A DNA stretch of 59,390 nt from an uncultured Erysipelotrichaceae bacterium. Its GTDB lineage: Bacteria; Bacillota_I; Bacilli_A; Erysipelotrichales; Erysipelotrichaceae. The stretch covers positions 1-59,390 of the forward strand of contig CATJXY010000036.1 in assembly GCA_949744505.1 (NCBI GenBank), read 5' to 3'. The translations under genes and the position numbers were made by a program. The notes under the pieces were generated by a model. The model was not told the DNA's origin and did no database searches. It saw only the letters and a program-made list of their open reading frames with translations. Shown piece after piece: positions 18,172 through 27,611 of the stretch (its first letter is position 1; each line of letters opens with the position of its first letter).

Positions 18172-18927
18172 ATGAAATTAATTTCATGGAATGTCAACGG
18201 TCTTAGAGCTTGTTGTAACAAAGGATTTATCGAATATTTTATGAAAATGGATGCAGATTTATTTTGTGTACAAGAAACGAAAATGCAACCGGAACAATGG
18301 GAATATCAGTTTGACGGCTATCATCAATATTTCTATAGTGCAGAAAAAAAAGGATATTCGGGAACTGCCGTTTTTTCAAAAATAGAACCGATCAATGTAT
18401 CATATGGTTTAAATATCGAAGAACACGATCATGAAGGCCGAGTCATTACGTTAGAATTTGATTCATTTTATCTTGTTAATGTCTATGTTCCCAATTCTAA
18501 AGATAAATTATTAAGATTAGATTACCGAATGCAATGGGAGGATGCCTTTAAAACGTACTGCGTTTCTCTTGATCAAAAGAAACCGGTCTTAATTTGCGGA
18601 GATATGAATGTTGCTCATCAAGAAATTGATATTAAAAACCCAACCTCAAATCGACAAAATCCCGGTTTCACAGATCAGGAAAGAGAAAAAATGACCGCAT
18701 TGATCAATGCCGGATTTACAGATTCCTTCCGCTATCTCTATCCAAATCAAAAAGATATGTACTCTTGGTGGAGCTATCGTTTTAAAGCACGAGAAAGAAA
18801 TGCAGGGTGGCGCATTGACTATTGGCTCGCAAGCAATCGCCTTAAAAATCAAATAAAAGACAGTCAAATAGCATTCGATATCATGGGAAGTGACCATTGT
18901 CCTGTCATATTAGAAATAGATTTATAA
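18172..18927 (+). CDS. xth: Exodeoxyribonuclease III (AP endonuclease)
   Basis: The 251-residue enzyme of the exonuclease-endonuclease-phosphatase family cleaves at abasic sites and degrades 3' ends. Motifs are SWNVNGLRA, QETKMQPEQW (metal-binding Glu), GDMNVAHQEID, GWRIDYWL and GSDHCPV with the catalytic histidine. Full length for the ExoA type. It is the last gene of a short two-gene unit; AGAGGAAACACA precedes the start. Confidence 0.95.
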   Translation: MKLISWNVNGLRACCNKGFIEYFMKMDADLFCVQETKMQPEQWEYQFDGYHQYFYSAEKKGYSGTAVFSKIEPINVSYGLNIEEHDHEGRVITLEFDSFYLVNVYVPNSKDKLLRLDYRMQWEDAFKTYCVSLDQKKPVLICGDMNVAHQEIDIKNPTSNRQNPGFTDQEREKMTALINAGFTDSFRYLYPNQKDMYSWWSYRFKARERNAGWRIDYWLASNRLKNQIKDSQIAFDIMGSDHCPVILEIDL

Positions 18928-18960
18928 AAAGTCTGATCATCACGACCAGACTTTATTTTT
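18928..18960. terminator. Bidirectional terminator between xth and sufB
   Basis: AAAGTCTG (18928-18935) pairs with CAGACTTT (18947-18954), with T-rich tails on both sides. It serves the convergent xth and suf units. Confidence 0.75.
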
Positions 18961-20362
18961 ATCCAATAGATCCTTCCATATCCAATTTCAATAATTGATT
19001 TAATTCTACTGCATATTCCATCGGTAATTCTCTTGTAAATGGTTCAAGAAATCCCATAACAATCATCTCTGTTGCTTGTCCCTTTGTAAGACCCCGGCTC
19101 ATCAAATAGAACAATTGTTCTTCTGAAATTTTAGATACAGTTGCTTCATGTTCAATAGTAGATGTATTTGTTTCATTTCGATTGGTCGGAATCGTATCAC
19201 TTCTTGATATTTTATCTAATATCAATGTATCACATTCAACTTTAGACTTAGCATACTGAGCGTTAGGTCCATGATGAACAATTCCACGATAGTTTACTTC
19301 TCCGCCATTTCTGGATACTGATTTAGATATAATTGTTGAGTTTGTATGTGGTGCCAAATGAATCATCTTAGCTCCTGCATCCTGAATTTGTGTTGCACCT
19401 GCCACCGCAATCGAAATACACATGCCTCTTGCATATTCACCTACAAGTACACATGCCGGATATTTCATATTGATGTGACTTCCAACATTTCCATCGATCC
19501 ATTCCATTGCTCCATGTGCTTCTACTTTCGCTCTTTTTGTAACAAGATTTAAAATATTGCTACTCCAGTTTTGAACTGTGGAATAACGACATTTTCCTCC
19601 TTCTTTGATAATAATTTCAACGACTGCTGCATGAAGGGAATCCTTTGAATATGTAGGTGCCGTACATCCTTCAATATAATGAACATCCGCCCCTTCATCA
19701 ACAATGATCAAGGTTCTTTCAAATTGTCCCATCTGTTCCGAGTTAATGCGAAAATAAGACTGTAATGGCTTATCAAGATGAACTCCTTTTGGAACATAGA
19801 TAAAACTTCCCCCTGACCAAACTGCACTGTTTAATGCCGAAAATTTATTATCGCCGATAGGAACCACTGTGGAAAAATATTCCTTGAATAAATCAGGATA
19901 TTGTTTCAAAGCACTATCCGTGTCCAAAAAGATAATTCCCTTTTCTTCAACTTCTTGAAGCATATTGTGATAAACAGCTTCAGAATCATATTGCGTGGTC
20001 ACTCCGGCAAGATATTTTTGCTCCGCCTCCGGTATTCCCAACTTATCAAAGGTATTCTTAATTGTTTCCGGTACTTCTTCCCAGCTTTTTTCTGTTTTGT
20101 CACTTGGACGAATATAATATGTGTAATCATCAAAATTGACTTCATCTAAGTTCGGTCCCCAAGTTGGCATTGGCATTTTTTCAAACTGCTCAAATGCTTT
20201 TAATCTAAAATCAAGCATCCACTGTGGTTCTTGCTTGATTTTAGAAATCTCATAGATGGTTTCTTTACTCAATCCTTTATTTGTCTTATAGACACTAACA
20301 TCTTTATCTTGAAATCCGTATTTATATTCTTCTTGATTATGAAGGATATCTTGGTTACTCAT
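18959..20362 (-). CDS. sufB: Fe-S cluster assembly protein SufB
   Basis: The 467-residue SufB subunit of the SufBCD scaffold has the typical long N-terminal part, [27 protein letters not shown] and the C-terminal [13 protein letters not shown]-like helix. It builds and transfers Fe-S clusters with SufC and SufD. Its start overlaps sufU by 8 bases. It is last in the canonical Gram-positive order sufC-sufD-sufS-sufU-sufB. Confidence 0.97.
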   Translation of the reverse strand: MSNQDILHNQEEYKYGFQDKDVSVYKTNKGLSKETIYEISKIKQEPQWMLDFRLKAFEQFEKMPMPTWGPNLDEVNFDDYTYYIRPSDKTEKSWEEVPETIKNTFDKLGIPEAEQKYLAGVTTQYDSEAVYHNMLQEVEEKGIIFLDTDSALKQYPDLFKEYFSTVVPIGDNKFSALNSAVWSGGSFIYVPKGVHLDKPLQSYFRINSEQMGQFERTLIIVDEGADVHYIEGCTAPTYSKDSLHAAVVEIIIKEGGKCRYSTVQNWSSNILNLVTKRAKVEAHGAMEWIDGNVGSHINMKYPACVLVGEYARGMCISIAVAGATQIQDAGAKMIHLAPHTNSTIISKSVSRNGGEVNYRGIVHHGPNAQYAKSKVECDTLILDKISRSDTIPTNRNETNTSTIEHEATVSKISEEQLFYLMSRGLTKGQATEMIVMGFLEPFTRELPMEYAVELNQLLKLDMEGSIG

Positions 20363-20807
20363 TCACTTCTCCCTCACTTTCCTGAAGCATTTCACGAATC
20401 GCTTTCCATCCTATTGTAGCGCATTTAATACGATTTGCTTGCTTGGAAACATTTTGAAATGCAATCGCTTCTTCTAATAAATCTTCGTCATAGTCTTTCT
20501 CTTCTACCATATTAAAATAATTCTCCACAAGTTTCATAGCTTCTTGAACATCTTTTCCAATCAGCATTTCACTCATAATTGAAGTAGAAGATGTCGCAAT
20601 CGTACATGCAACTCCATCAAAACAGATATCTTTCACAATACCGTCTTCAATCTTTGACTGCACAGTAATATCATCAATGCAAGAATCAGATGCCATATGA
20701 CGCTTCTTATAAGAATCATCTTCTGTCAATTTATGATTTCTCGGATATTGATAGTGATCCATAATAATTTCTCTTAACACCGCAGGATTTTTTAACATTT
20801 CATTCAT
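20355..20807 (-). CDS. sufU: Fe-S assembly sulfurtransferase SufU
   Basis: The 150-residue zinc protein accepts sulfur from SufS. The expected ligands are present: C43-x-D45 (in DSCIDD), C68 (GVACTI) and C129 (IKCATIG). AGGAGG precedes the ATG by 8 bases. It lies between sufS and sufB, as in Bacillus. Confidence 0.95.
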   Translation of the reverse strand: MNEMLKNPAVLREIIMDHYQYPRNHKLTEDDSYKKRHMASDSCIDDITVQSKIEDGIVKDICFDGVACTIATSSTSIMSEMLIGKDVQEAMKLVENYFNMVEEKDYDEDLLEEAIAFQNVSKQANRIKCATIGWKAIREMLQESEGEVNE

Positions 20808-20819
20808 AAACCATTCCTC

Positions 20820-22040
20820 CTAAAAGAATATATCGATACACTTTTCTAATGTAATTTCGCTGCATACTTGTACAAAACGATCAATTTCTTCTTTTGTGTT
20901 ATAAAAATATAAACTAGCTCGAATTGTATCCGATGTCTTCAATATATCAACTAACATTTTCGCACAATGCAATCCTGTTCGTACAGCAATATGCTTACTA
21001 TTAAGATATCCGGCCGCATCTTGGGCAAAAACATCTTTAATATTGAATGTAATGATTCCTGTTTCCGCATCTGGATTATACAGAATAATATTATCAAGTT
21101 TAGACAATTGTTCAATTGCATAACGTTTAAGCTCTGCTTCTCTTGTTTGAATCTCATCTAATCCAATTTTTTCCAAATAATCAATGGCAGCATCTAATCC
21201 AATGGTTGCTTCAATTGCCGGAGTACCGGATTCAAAGCGGTATGGAATTTCACGAAGTAACAAATTTCCACACATATCAAATCGTGCATTGCTTCCTCCA
21301 CCCATCATATAAGAGTCAGTTTTCTCAAGAATATCTTTTTTTCCATATAAAACCCCAATTCCACTTGGTGCAAGCATCTTATGCCCGGAAAAAGACATAA
21401 AATCAACATTCAATTCTTTAACATCTACTTTCATATGAGGAACCGCTTGGGCTGCATCCAAAAAAACAACAGCATTCATTTCATGTGCAATCTCGGTTAT
21501 ATCTTTAATTGGATTAATATATCCCAAAACATTTGAAACATAAGAAATCGCTACAACTTTCACTTTCTCATGCATTGCTTTCTTAAAATTTTCAACTGTT
21601 AATTCCCCTTTTTCATTTAAAGAAATGTATTCAATTTTAGAATGAGTCATTTCACTTACTTTAAACCATGGCAAAATATTAGATGCATGCTCTGCTTCTG
21701 TAGATAAAATAACATCTCCTTCACGAAGATTAGTAAGCCCATATCCATAAGCAGCCATATTTAAAGATGCACTGGCACCACTTGTAAAAATAATTTCATC
21801 CTCTTCTGCATTTAGAAATGATGCCACATGAGTGCGTGTCTGATCATATGCAGTCGAGATGCGATGTGATAAATCATAATCACCTCGATGAATATTAGAT
21901 GTCATCTGAGTGTAAACTCCTGTAACAGCATCAATAACACATTGAGGTTTAAAAGTCGTTGCCGCATTATCAAGATATACTAAATCAGGATTATTTGAAA
22001 ACATCGGAAAGTCTTTACGGATTTCTTTTACATTGACCAT
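20820..22040 (-). CDS. sufS: Cysteine desulfurase SufS
   Basis: The 406-residue PLP enzyme removes sulfur from cysteine and passes it to SufU. It has the PLP lysine in FSGHKMLAPSGIGVLYG, VVFLDAAQAVPHM, and the active-site cysteine loop RTGLHCAKM. It overlaps sufD by 13 bases and is followed by sufU after a 12-base gap. Confidence 0.97.
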   Translation of the reverse strand: MVNVKEIRKDFPMFSNNPDLVYLDNAATTFKPQCVIDAVTGVYTQMTSNIHRGDYDLSHRISTAYDQTRTHVASFLNAEEDEIIFTSGASASLNMAAYGYGLTNLREGDVILSTEAEHASNILPWFKVSEMTHSKIEYISLNEKGELTVENFKKAMHEKVKVVAISYVSNVLGYINPIKDITEIAHEMNAVVFLDAAQAVPHMKVDVKELNVDFMSFSGHKMLAPSGIGVLYGKKDILEKTDSYMMGGGSNARFDMCGNLLLREIPYRFESGTPAIEATIGLDAAIDYLEKIGLDEIQTREAELKRYAIEQLSKLDNIILYNPDAETGIITFNIKDVFAQDAAGYLNSKHIAVRTGLHCAKMLVDILKTSDTIRASLYFYNTKEEIDRFVQVCSEITLEKCIDIFF

Positions 22041-22852
22041 AATTCTTTCACCTTCTGTTCTATCTGCCTTTCAAGAATTTCTCTCAACTCATCATTTTGT
22101 AGCTTTGAGGCAATTGGTAATAAATAACCTAGTGTGATCAATTCCATTGCATTTTGACGGGATAAACCACGACTTTGCATATAATATAACTGATTTTCAT
22201 CCGGTTGACCTAAACTTGTTGCATGGCTTGCCTCAACATCATTTTCATCAATCAAAAGCATAGGAAGAACAATTGCATCTTGCTTTTTATCAAATGTCAA
22301 AATACGAGTTGATTGGTGGCTCTTGCTTGATGAAGCACCTTTATCTATTTTCCCGACTGCTTCAATTTTAAATTGACCACCTTTTAAAATAATTCCATAA
22401 TGCTCCATCTCTCCTGAAGAATTTTGTGCATGATGAGCAATTTCAATATATGATTTTTTCACATTTCCACAAACTGTCGCACTGAAAACATGAGCAGTGG
22501 CACCTTTTTCATCTAAATGAATAATGCTATTCCGTTCCATATTTCCGCTAGATAGTTCTCCATAAGAAACAAGAAGATTTCCATCTGATTTTACATGATA
22601 TTCTTCTGTAACCTTCAATTGCTTATCACTGTTATTCCAAAGCAGAATCTTACATGTCGCCCCGCTTAATATATTTGTATTCAATTTAACTACCGATACA
22701 TCCTTCATTTGCACATAGACAGTTGCCTCTGCCCTCTCTTCGCACATAATTTCAACTTCAATTTCATTTCCTTCAAGCAAAATTTGTGCAAAATCTCCGT
22801 TTTTTACATGTAAACGACTATTTGTATCAAAGCGATATTCTTTACTATTCAT
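22028..22852 (-). CDS. sufD: Fe-S cluster assembly protein SufD
   Basis: The 274-residue protein is homologous to the SufB core and shows the end signature YMQSRGLSRQNAMELITLGYL and SHATSLGQPDENQLYY. It is short for SufD (often over 400 residues); the N-terminal part is reduced. Start at ATG 22852 is one base past the sufC stop, with GGAG upstream inside sufC. Confidence 0.93.
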   Translation of the reverse strand: MNSKEYRFDTNSRLHVKNGDFAQILLEGNEIEVEIMCEERAEATVYVQMKDVSVVKLNTNILSGATCKILLWNNSDKQLKVTEEYHVKSDGNLLVSYGELSSGNMERNSIIHLDEKGATAHVFSATVCGNVKKSYIEIAHHAQNSSGEMEHYGIILKGGQFKIEAVGKIDKGASSSKSHQSTRILTFDKKQDAIVLPMLLIDENDVEASHATSLGQPDENQLYYMQSRGLSRQNAMELITLGYLLPIASKLQNDELREILERQIEQKVKELWSM

Positions 22853-22853
22853 A

Positions 22854-23672
22854 TTATTTACTCCGTACTGCAGCAGCACAACTTCCTAAACTTACTGCCG
22901 GTTTGGACTCTTCTTTTTTCAAAGTGATATTTAATTCTTTCAATAACCAATCATATCCTTCTTGATCAATCTTCGTTACCAAATCTATAGATCCGCTTTT
23001 AACTATTTTTCCATCAATAAGAACATGTGCATGTGTAGGTTGAAGAAGTTGATAAAAACGTTCATAATGCGAAACTACAATTAACCCAAGATGAGTTTCA
23101 TTTTGCATTTCAACTACGCTTGATGCAACAAGCTTTAATGCATCCACATCCAATCCACTGTCAATTTCATCCAACATCGCAATCGCCGGTTTCAACATTT
23201 TCATTTGAACAATTTCATTTCTCTTTTTTTCCCCACCACTAAATCCTTCATTTAAAAAGCGATGCGCAAGATCCGGCTTCATTTCCATCGCAGCTATTGT
23301 ATTTTCCATCTCTTTAATAAACTTAAATAAAGAAATCGGTGTGTCTCTTCTGGCATTTATACATGCACGCAAAAAATCAGAATTAGTTACACCAGGAACC
23401 TCTTGTGGATACTGCATACCCAAAAACAATCCGGCTCTTGATCTTTCATCCACGCTCATTTCTAAAACATTTTTCCCATCAAAGGTAATGCTTCCTTCTG
23501 TGACTTCATATTTAGGATGCCCCATAATTGCCGCTAACAAAGTCGATTTTCCATTTCCATTCGGCCCCATCAACGCATGAATTTCATTTTCTTTTACAAT
23601 AAGATCAATTCCCTTCAATATTTCTTTTCCTTCCACACTTACATGAAGATTTTCAATTATTAATTGACTCAT
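22854..23672 (-). CDS. sufC: Fe-S cluster assembly ATPase SufC
   Basis: The 272-residue ABC-type ATPase of the SufBCD complex has Walker A GPNGNGKST, FSGGEKKRNEI signature and Walker B AIAMLDEIDSGLD. The start at 23672 is preferred to the ATG nine bases upstream, because that one abuts the AGGAAGG ribosome binding site. It is the first gene of the suf operon. Confidence 0.96.
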   Translation of the reverse strand: MSQLIIENLHVSVEGKEILKGIDLIVKENEIHALMGPNGNGKSTLLAAIMGHPKYEVTEGSITFDGKNVLEMSVDERSRAGLFLGMQYPQEVPGVTNSDFLRACINARRDTPISLFKFIKEMENTIAAMEMKPDLAHRFLNEGFSGGEKKRNEIVQMKMLKPAIAMLDEIDSGLDVDALKLVASSVVEMQNETHLGLIVVSHYERFYQLLQPTHAHVLIDGKIVKSGSIDLVTKIDQEGYDWLLKELNITLKKEESKPAVSLGSCAAAVRSK

Positions 23673-23711
23673 TTCATTCATCCTTCCTATCTATAAATAC
23701 TATAATATCTA

Positions 23712-23774
23712 TAACCATATAGTTAATATTTCCTAAACACTATGATTATAACATAAGTTTCTTTTGAATGTCGG
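23712..23774 (-). promoter_or_regulatory. suf operon promoter with near-palindrome
   Basis: On the minus strand CCGACA (23769-23774) and TATAAT (23745-23750) are 18 bases apart. A 14-base near-palindrome TAACCATATAGTTA (23712-23725) lies about 15 bases into the transcript. It is a candidate site for an Rrf2/IscR-type regulator; none is encoded in the window. Confidence 0.5.
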
Positions 23775-23815
23775 AAATATTATCTGAATTTCATGTGAAT
23801 TTATTTGAAGCTTCC

Positions 23816-23844
23816 TTGCAAAGAATGCTGAAATACCCTATAAT
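23816..23844 (+). promoter_or_regulatory. Promoter of the PrsA-like operon
   Basis: TTGCAA (23816-23821) and TATAAT (23839-23844) have 17-base spacing. AGGAGG precedes the start codon at 23878. Confidence 0.75.
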
Positions 23845-23877
23845 ATACTAGCTAGTTTTTTATAATAGGAGGTCACT

Positions 23878-24852
23878 ATGGGTGAATTTTTAAAAAAACA
23901 ATGGGCTGTCTGTATTGTTGCACTCGTTTTCATTGCAATGATTTTATATGTAGCTCAAGATACAAACAAACAAAAACTACCATCAAAAAAAGTTGGTAAT
24001 CAAGATGTTGTTTTTTCAATTTCCGATCAAAATATCACTGCGGATGCATTATATGAAAATATGTTTTCAAAAGATTCCACAGGAATTGCGGCAATTTGCC
24101 AACAAATTCAAAAAGCAGTCATTGAACAATCGGTGGAAACAACAGATGACATTCGATCAGAAGCTCAAATTCAAGCTGACTATACCATCAGCCAATATAA
24201 AAACCAATATGGAGATGACTATGTTGAGTATTTAGATCGTCAACTAAAAGGAATGGGATATGAATCTGCAGATGATTTAACCAATTACTTTATCTTTTAT
24301 TTGAAAAGCCAAGATTTCTTAAAAAATTACATCAACGAAAACTTGGATAAGTATGCTTCTTCTTATATTGAAGAAAAAAATCCTTGTATCGTTTCTCATA
24401 TCTTGATTAAAATGGATGATCCTGAAAATCCTACTGATGAAGATAAGGCTAGAATGAAAGAAGTTGACGACTTGCTTGCAAAAGGAACAGAGTTTAAAGA
24501 TATCGCTTATGAACACTCAGATGATAGTAGTGCCAGCAATTATGGTGTATTGGGTTATGCGGACAAAGATACTAATTTCGTAACTGAATTTCTAAATACA
24601 ATGCTTGATACAAAAGAGGGAGAAATCAGTGAATGGTTCATGTCTCAATACGGTTATCATCGTATTTATATTAATTCAAGAAATGTCGAAGATTTCAAAG
24701 AATATGATGAATTCTACAATGCTTTACAGAAATATACTCCAACACTTTCTCCGGAAGCAATTTGGAATACAGCTCAAGAACTTGGAATAACATTTACAGA
24801 TGAAGATCTTCAATCGCGTGTATTAAATTACATGGGACTAGGTGAGAAATAG
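23878..24852 (+). CDS. PrsA-like peptidyl-prolyl isomerase (parvulin type), membrane anchored
   Basis: The 324-residue protein has one N-terminal membrane segment (WAVCIVALVFIAMILYV) and no lipobox, so it is an anchored rather than a lipid-modified foldase. A SurA-like N-domain is followed by a parvulin rotamase domain at about 170-275 (IVSHILIKMDD, FKDIAYEHSDDSSASNYGVLGYADKD, ISEWFMSQYGYHRIYI). It would help fold secreted proteins outside the membrane. It is followed after 12 bases by a related lipoprotein. Confidence 0.85.
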   Translation: MGEFLKKQWAVCIVALVFIAMILYVAQDTNKQKLPSKKVGNQDVVFSISDQNITADALYENMFSKDSTGIAAICQQIQKAVIEQSVETTDDIRSEAQIQADYTISQYKNQYGDDYVEYLDRQLKGMGYESADDLTNYFIFYLKSQDFLKNYINENLDKYASSYIEEKNPCIVSHILIKMDDPENPTDEDKARMKEVDDLLAKGTEFKDIAYEHSDDSSASNYGVLGYADKDTNFVTEFLNTMLDTKEGEISEWFMSQYGYHRIYINSRNVEDFKEYDEFYNALQKYTPTLSPEAIWNTAQELGITFTDEDLQSRVLNYMGLGEK

Positions 24853-24864
24853 GAGGAATGGCAG

Positions 24865-25737
24865 ATGAAAAAATTAACTATACTTATTATCAGTTGCATC
24901 CTCTTACTAAGCGGATGCAGTGCTAAAGACAAAAATGCAGAAATCAGTTCCGGCAAAGATATTCTTGTCACTGTCGGAAATCAGCAAATTACAAAATCAA
25001 CTCTTTATAACATTATGCTGAACAATAGTGGTATTAATGAAATACTATTAGAAGCAGAAAACTTCATTCTTGATAGAGAAATCGAAATCACTTCAGAAAT
25101 GGAAGAGGAAGCCAAAGAGTCTCTTGAGAACTTGTCTTCTATGTATGGTGATTATTTTGCAGATATGGTTCAATATTATGGATATGCCAATGAAGATGAT
25201 TTCTATCAAAATGCATTGTTATTTAATATCCGTGTAGACCATCTTATTAAAAAGCATATCAGTGAAAATTTAGCGGAATTTAAAGAAACTTATACACCAA
25301 AGAAAATCAATGTACTGATTTTTAGTGGAATTGAAGATGCCAGCAATGCTCATGCTGCAATTGAAAAAGGAACAAGTTTTGAAGAAGCCGCCGAAACATT
25401 CCATGCTACCACTTCATATTTTGACAAAGTTATTACATCTAGTAATACATTCTTTGACAGCAATGTAGTTAATTATGTCAGTGGTGTTACAGAGCCTGCC
25501 TATTCCGGAACAATTTTAAGTAGTAAAGATTCGACTTGCTTCCTTATTCAAGTAACCAGTGTTGATTCAACAGAATACGAAGAAGAGGCTATTGAAGCAA
25601 TCGCTACTGATGTTTCAAGCCTTTCTACAGATGTTCTGATTCATTATTTAGATCAATACAATTTTACAATTTATGATAAAGGAATATACGATTCATTTAA
25701 AACTGAATTACCAAATTACCTTGTTCAATCAAAATAG
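24865..25737 (+). CDS. PrsA/SurA-like lipoprotein with degenerate rotamase region
   Basis: The 290-residue protein has a lipobox LLLSGC (Cys19), then TVGNQQITKSTLYNIML, which matches the opening of the PrsA/SurA chaperone domain. The central region (KKINVLIFSGIEDASNAHAAIEKGTSFEEAAETF) aligns with the start of a parvulin domain but lacks the later rotamase signature GxLGx..., so catalytic activity is doubtful. It probably works with the preceding foldase. A hairpin terminator follows. Confidence 0.75.
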   Translation: MKKLTILIISCILLLSGCSAKDKNAEISSGKDILVTVGNQQITKSTLYNIMLNNSGINEILLEAENFILDREIEITSEMEEEAKESLENLSSMYGDYFADMVQYYGYANEDDFYQNALLFNIRVDHLIKKHISENLAEFKETYTPKKINVLIFSGIEDASNAHAAIEKGTSFEEAAETFHATTSYFDKVITSSNTFFDSNVVNYVSGVTEPAYSGTILSSKDSTCFLIQVTSVDSTEYEEEAIEAIATDVSSLSTDVLIHYLDQYNFTIYDKGIYDSFKTELPNYLVQSK

Positions 25738-25743
25738 TTTTTT

Positions 25744-25771
25744 AAGGGATCTTAAAAGATCCTTTTATTTT
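25744..25771 (+). terminator. Terminator after the PrsA-like pair
   Basis: AGGGATCTT (25745-25753) pairs with AAGATCCTT (25756-25764), followed by TTATTTT. Confidence 0.75.
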
Positions 25772-25792
25772 AACTTGCTATATCAAAAAATA

Positions 25793-25821
25793 TTGACTCA
25801 TCATTTTGATTTAGGTTAAAA
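25793..25821 (+). promoter_or_regulatory. Promoter of the HIT gene
   Basis: TTGACT (25793-25798) and TTAAAA (25816-25821) have 17-base spacing and lie 25 bases upstream of the start codon. Confidence 0.55.
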
Positions 25822-25845
25822 TAACGATAGAAATGGAGAATATTT

Positions 25846-26241
25846 ATGAACTGTATTTTTTGTAAAATTATTAACAACGAGATTCCATCTTATAAGATAT
25901 ACGAAGATGAATTGGTTATTGCATTTTTAGATATCAGTCAAGCTACAAAAGGCCATACCTTAGTTGTTTGTAAAGAACATTATGAAACACTTTTTGACAT
26001 TCCGGAAAAAACTTTTCTACACTTAATGAATATCGTAAAAAAACTTGCAAAAGATATATACGAAAAAACCGATGCGAACGGAATAAATATTTTACAAAAT
26101 AATTATCTTGCAGCTGGTCAAACCGTTCATCACTTTCATGTACATATCATTCCAAGATATGATGAACAAGATGGATTTAATCCAACATTTAAAGAAAATG
26201 AAAATCCAAATTTAGACGAAGTATTTAATCTTCTCAAGTAA
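25846..26241 (+). CDS. HIT family nucleotide-binding hydrolase
   Basis: The 131-residue protein begins CIFCKIINNEIPSYKIYED and ends with the histidine triad HHFHVHIIPRY. Cys3 and Cys6 form the zinc pair of bacterial Hit proteins. Members hydrolyse adenosine phosphoramidates or dinucleoside polyphosphates. It is a single-gene unit with its own promoter and a downstream hairpin. Confidence 0.94.
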   Translation: MNCIFCKIINNEIPSYKIYEDELVIAFLDISQATKGHTLVVCKEHYETLFDIPEKTFLHLMNIVKKLAKDIYEKTDANGINILQNNYLAAGQTVHHFHVHIIPRYDEQDGFNPTFKENENPNLDEVFNLLK

Positions 26242-26278
26242 GTTTTATCATTAAACTATCTTTGCCATTAATAACAAA

Positions 26279-26310
26279 AAAGCTCGATGTTATAAACACC
26301 GGGCTTTTTT
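26279..26310. terminator. Bidirectional terminator between hit and the CaCA exchanger
   Basis: AGCTCGATGT (26281-26290) pairs imperfectly with ACACCGGGCT (26296-26305), flanked by A5 and T6. Confidence 0.75.
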
Positions 26311-26322
26311 GATTATCTGAGT

Positions 26323-27288
26323 TTATATGATAAATTGTAGGATACAGAAAGCTGTATATATCAATAAAAGCATAATTCCTTGCCATCGATACAGTCTTCC
26401 CTTAATAAAAGGTGGGATAGTAAGAAGCCCCATTACCAATAACATTACCGGAATATCAATTATCAAAGATGAATTAATTCCAAAAACCATTGAATTCTGC
26501 GGTATTGCAAAAGGTGCGAGTGTCACTGAAGCCCCCATTACAAGAACCAAATTAAATAGATTCGCACCAATCACATTCCCTAATGAAAGAGCTCCATGTC
26601 CTTTCATTAAAGAAGTAATGGCTGTTACCAACTCCGGCAAAGATGTTCCCAATGCAACAAATGTTAAGGCAATAACCGATTCCGGCACTCCCAGTGCCTC
26701 AGCAATCAAAATACCGTTGTTTACCAAAAGATCTGCCCCCCAAGCAATGAGCACTGCCCCCAAAACAAGAAGAAATAAATTTTTATATAATGGCTTTTCT
26801 TCCTCTTCAACCGTTTCTTCATTTTTTTCCTGCGGCAATTTCCTCATTTGCAAAACAGTTACACTCATATAAATCAAAAATAAACTCAACAAAACAATGC
26901 CTGAAATTCTACTAAATCCTCCAAATACATAAACATTTAACAAACAAAAAAGTGAAGCAGTAAAAAAGAATAAAACCGGATTTTTTAAGGATGCTTTTTC
27001 TATTTTTCCAGGCTTTATTGCAATCGTAATTGCGGCAATCAATGCTGTATTACAAATAATAGAACCAATTGCATTTCCATATGCAATTTCTCCATGTCCT
27101 CCGATTGCGGATGTTGCTGAAACCATAACCTCCGGTAATGTTGTGCCAATTGAAACTACTGTTGCCCCAATCAAAATTTCAGGTATGTGAAAACGATGTG
27201 CAATTCCTGTTGCTCCATCTACAAACCAATCTCCCCCTTTAATTAAAAGTACTAATCCAAAAATAAAATATAAAACTGTTGTTATCAT
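26323..27288 (-). CDS. CaCA family cation exchanger (YrbG-like), probably a Mn2+/Ca2+ exporter
   Basis: The 321-residue protein has ten hydrophobic segments in two halves, each with the alpha-repeat motif of Na+/Ca2+ exchangers: VSIGTTLPEVMVSATSA and VALGTSLPELVTAITS. A hydrophilic loop rich in glutamate (PQEKNEETVEEEEKP) joins the halves. Start at 27288 is supported by AGGAG six bases upstream. The leader is a yybP-ykoY-type Mn2+ riboswitch with terminator, so manganese export is the best inference for substrate; calcium/proton or sodium exchange is the general family activity. Confidence 0.88.
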   Translation of the reverse strand: MITTVLYFIFGLVLLIKGGDWFVDGATGIAHRFHIPEILIGATVVSIGTTLPEVMVSATSAIGGHGEIAYGNAIGSIICNTALIAAITIAIKPGKIEKASLKNPVLFFFTASLFCLLNVYVFGGFSRISGIVLLSLFLIYMSVTVLQMRKLPQEKNEETVEEEEKPLYKNLFLLVLGAVLIAWGADLLVNNGILIAEALGVPESVIALTFVALGTSLPELVTAITSLMKGHGALSLGNVIGANLFNLVLVMGASVTLAPFAIPQNSMVFGINSSLIIDIPVMLLVMGLLTIPPFIKGRLYRWQGIMLLLIYTAFCILQFII

Positions 27289-27392
27289 TTTAATCTCCTT
27301 AAGCTTTCTAGATATTTCATTCATTAATATGTAACAGATTATGAGTCATAATTCCAAATCTATGTTGATGTGTCCAAAAGTACATCCCCTTT

Positions 27393-27457
27393 CTAAAACA
27401 AAAGACCCACGAGTATATCTTCAAGCATTAAATGCTTTTGCAGATATACGTGAGTCT
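27393..27457 (-). terminator. Riboswitch-controlled terminator in the exchanger leader
   Basis: On the minus strand the arm at 27442-27456 (5' GACTCACGTATATCT) pairs with 27404-27420 and is followed by TTTTGTTTTA. The upstream arm shares GACTCAC with the 3' strand of aptamer helix P1, so the two folds exclude each other. Confidence 0.75.
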
Positions 27458-27540
27458 CGTAATTTAAAACAAGCCAGACTTTTTTACAGCCAGGATGTTG
27501 ACTTGCTACACATCACTTTGCGCTTACTACTCCCTCACAG
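27450..27540 (-). promoter_or_regulatory. yybP-ykoY (Mn2+) riboswitch aptamer
   Basis: Read on the minus strand, helix P1 GTGAG (27534-27538) pairs with CTCAC (27450-27454). Directly inside P1 lie the two conserved loops: GGAGTAG (27527-27533) on the 5' side and CGAGA (27455-27459) on the 3' side, as in the B. subtilis yybP aptamer (GGAGUAG and CAAGA). These loops form the Mn2+ site in known structures. The terminator competes with P1, so the switch should turn expression on when Mn2+ is bound. Confidence 0.82.
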
Positions 27541-27557
27541 GATTTTTCAACAAAGTA

Positions 27558-27585
27558 ATTATATCATTTTTTTTGTATATTTCAA
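27558..27585 (-). promoter_or_regulatory. Promoter of the riboswitch-exchanger transcript
   Basis: On the minus strand TTGAAA (27580-27585) and TATAAT (27558-27563) are separated by 16 bases; transcription would start near 27551, about ten bases before the aptamer. Confidence 0.65.
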
Positions 27586-27611
27586 TCTCATTCTTACTTT
27601 TTATATTATCT

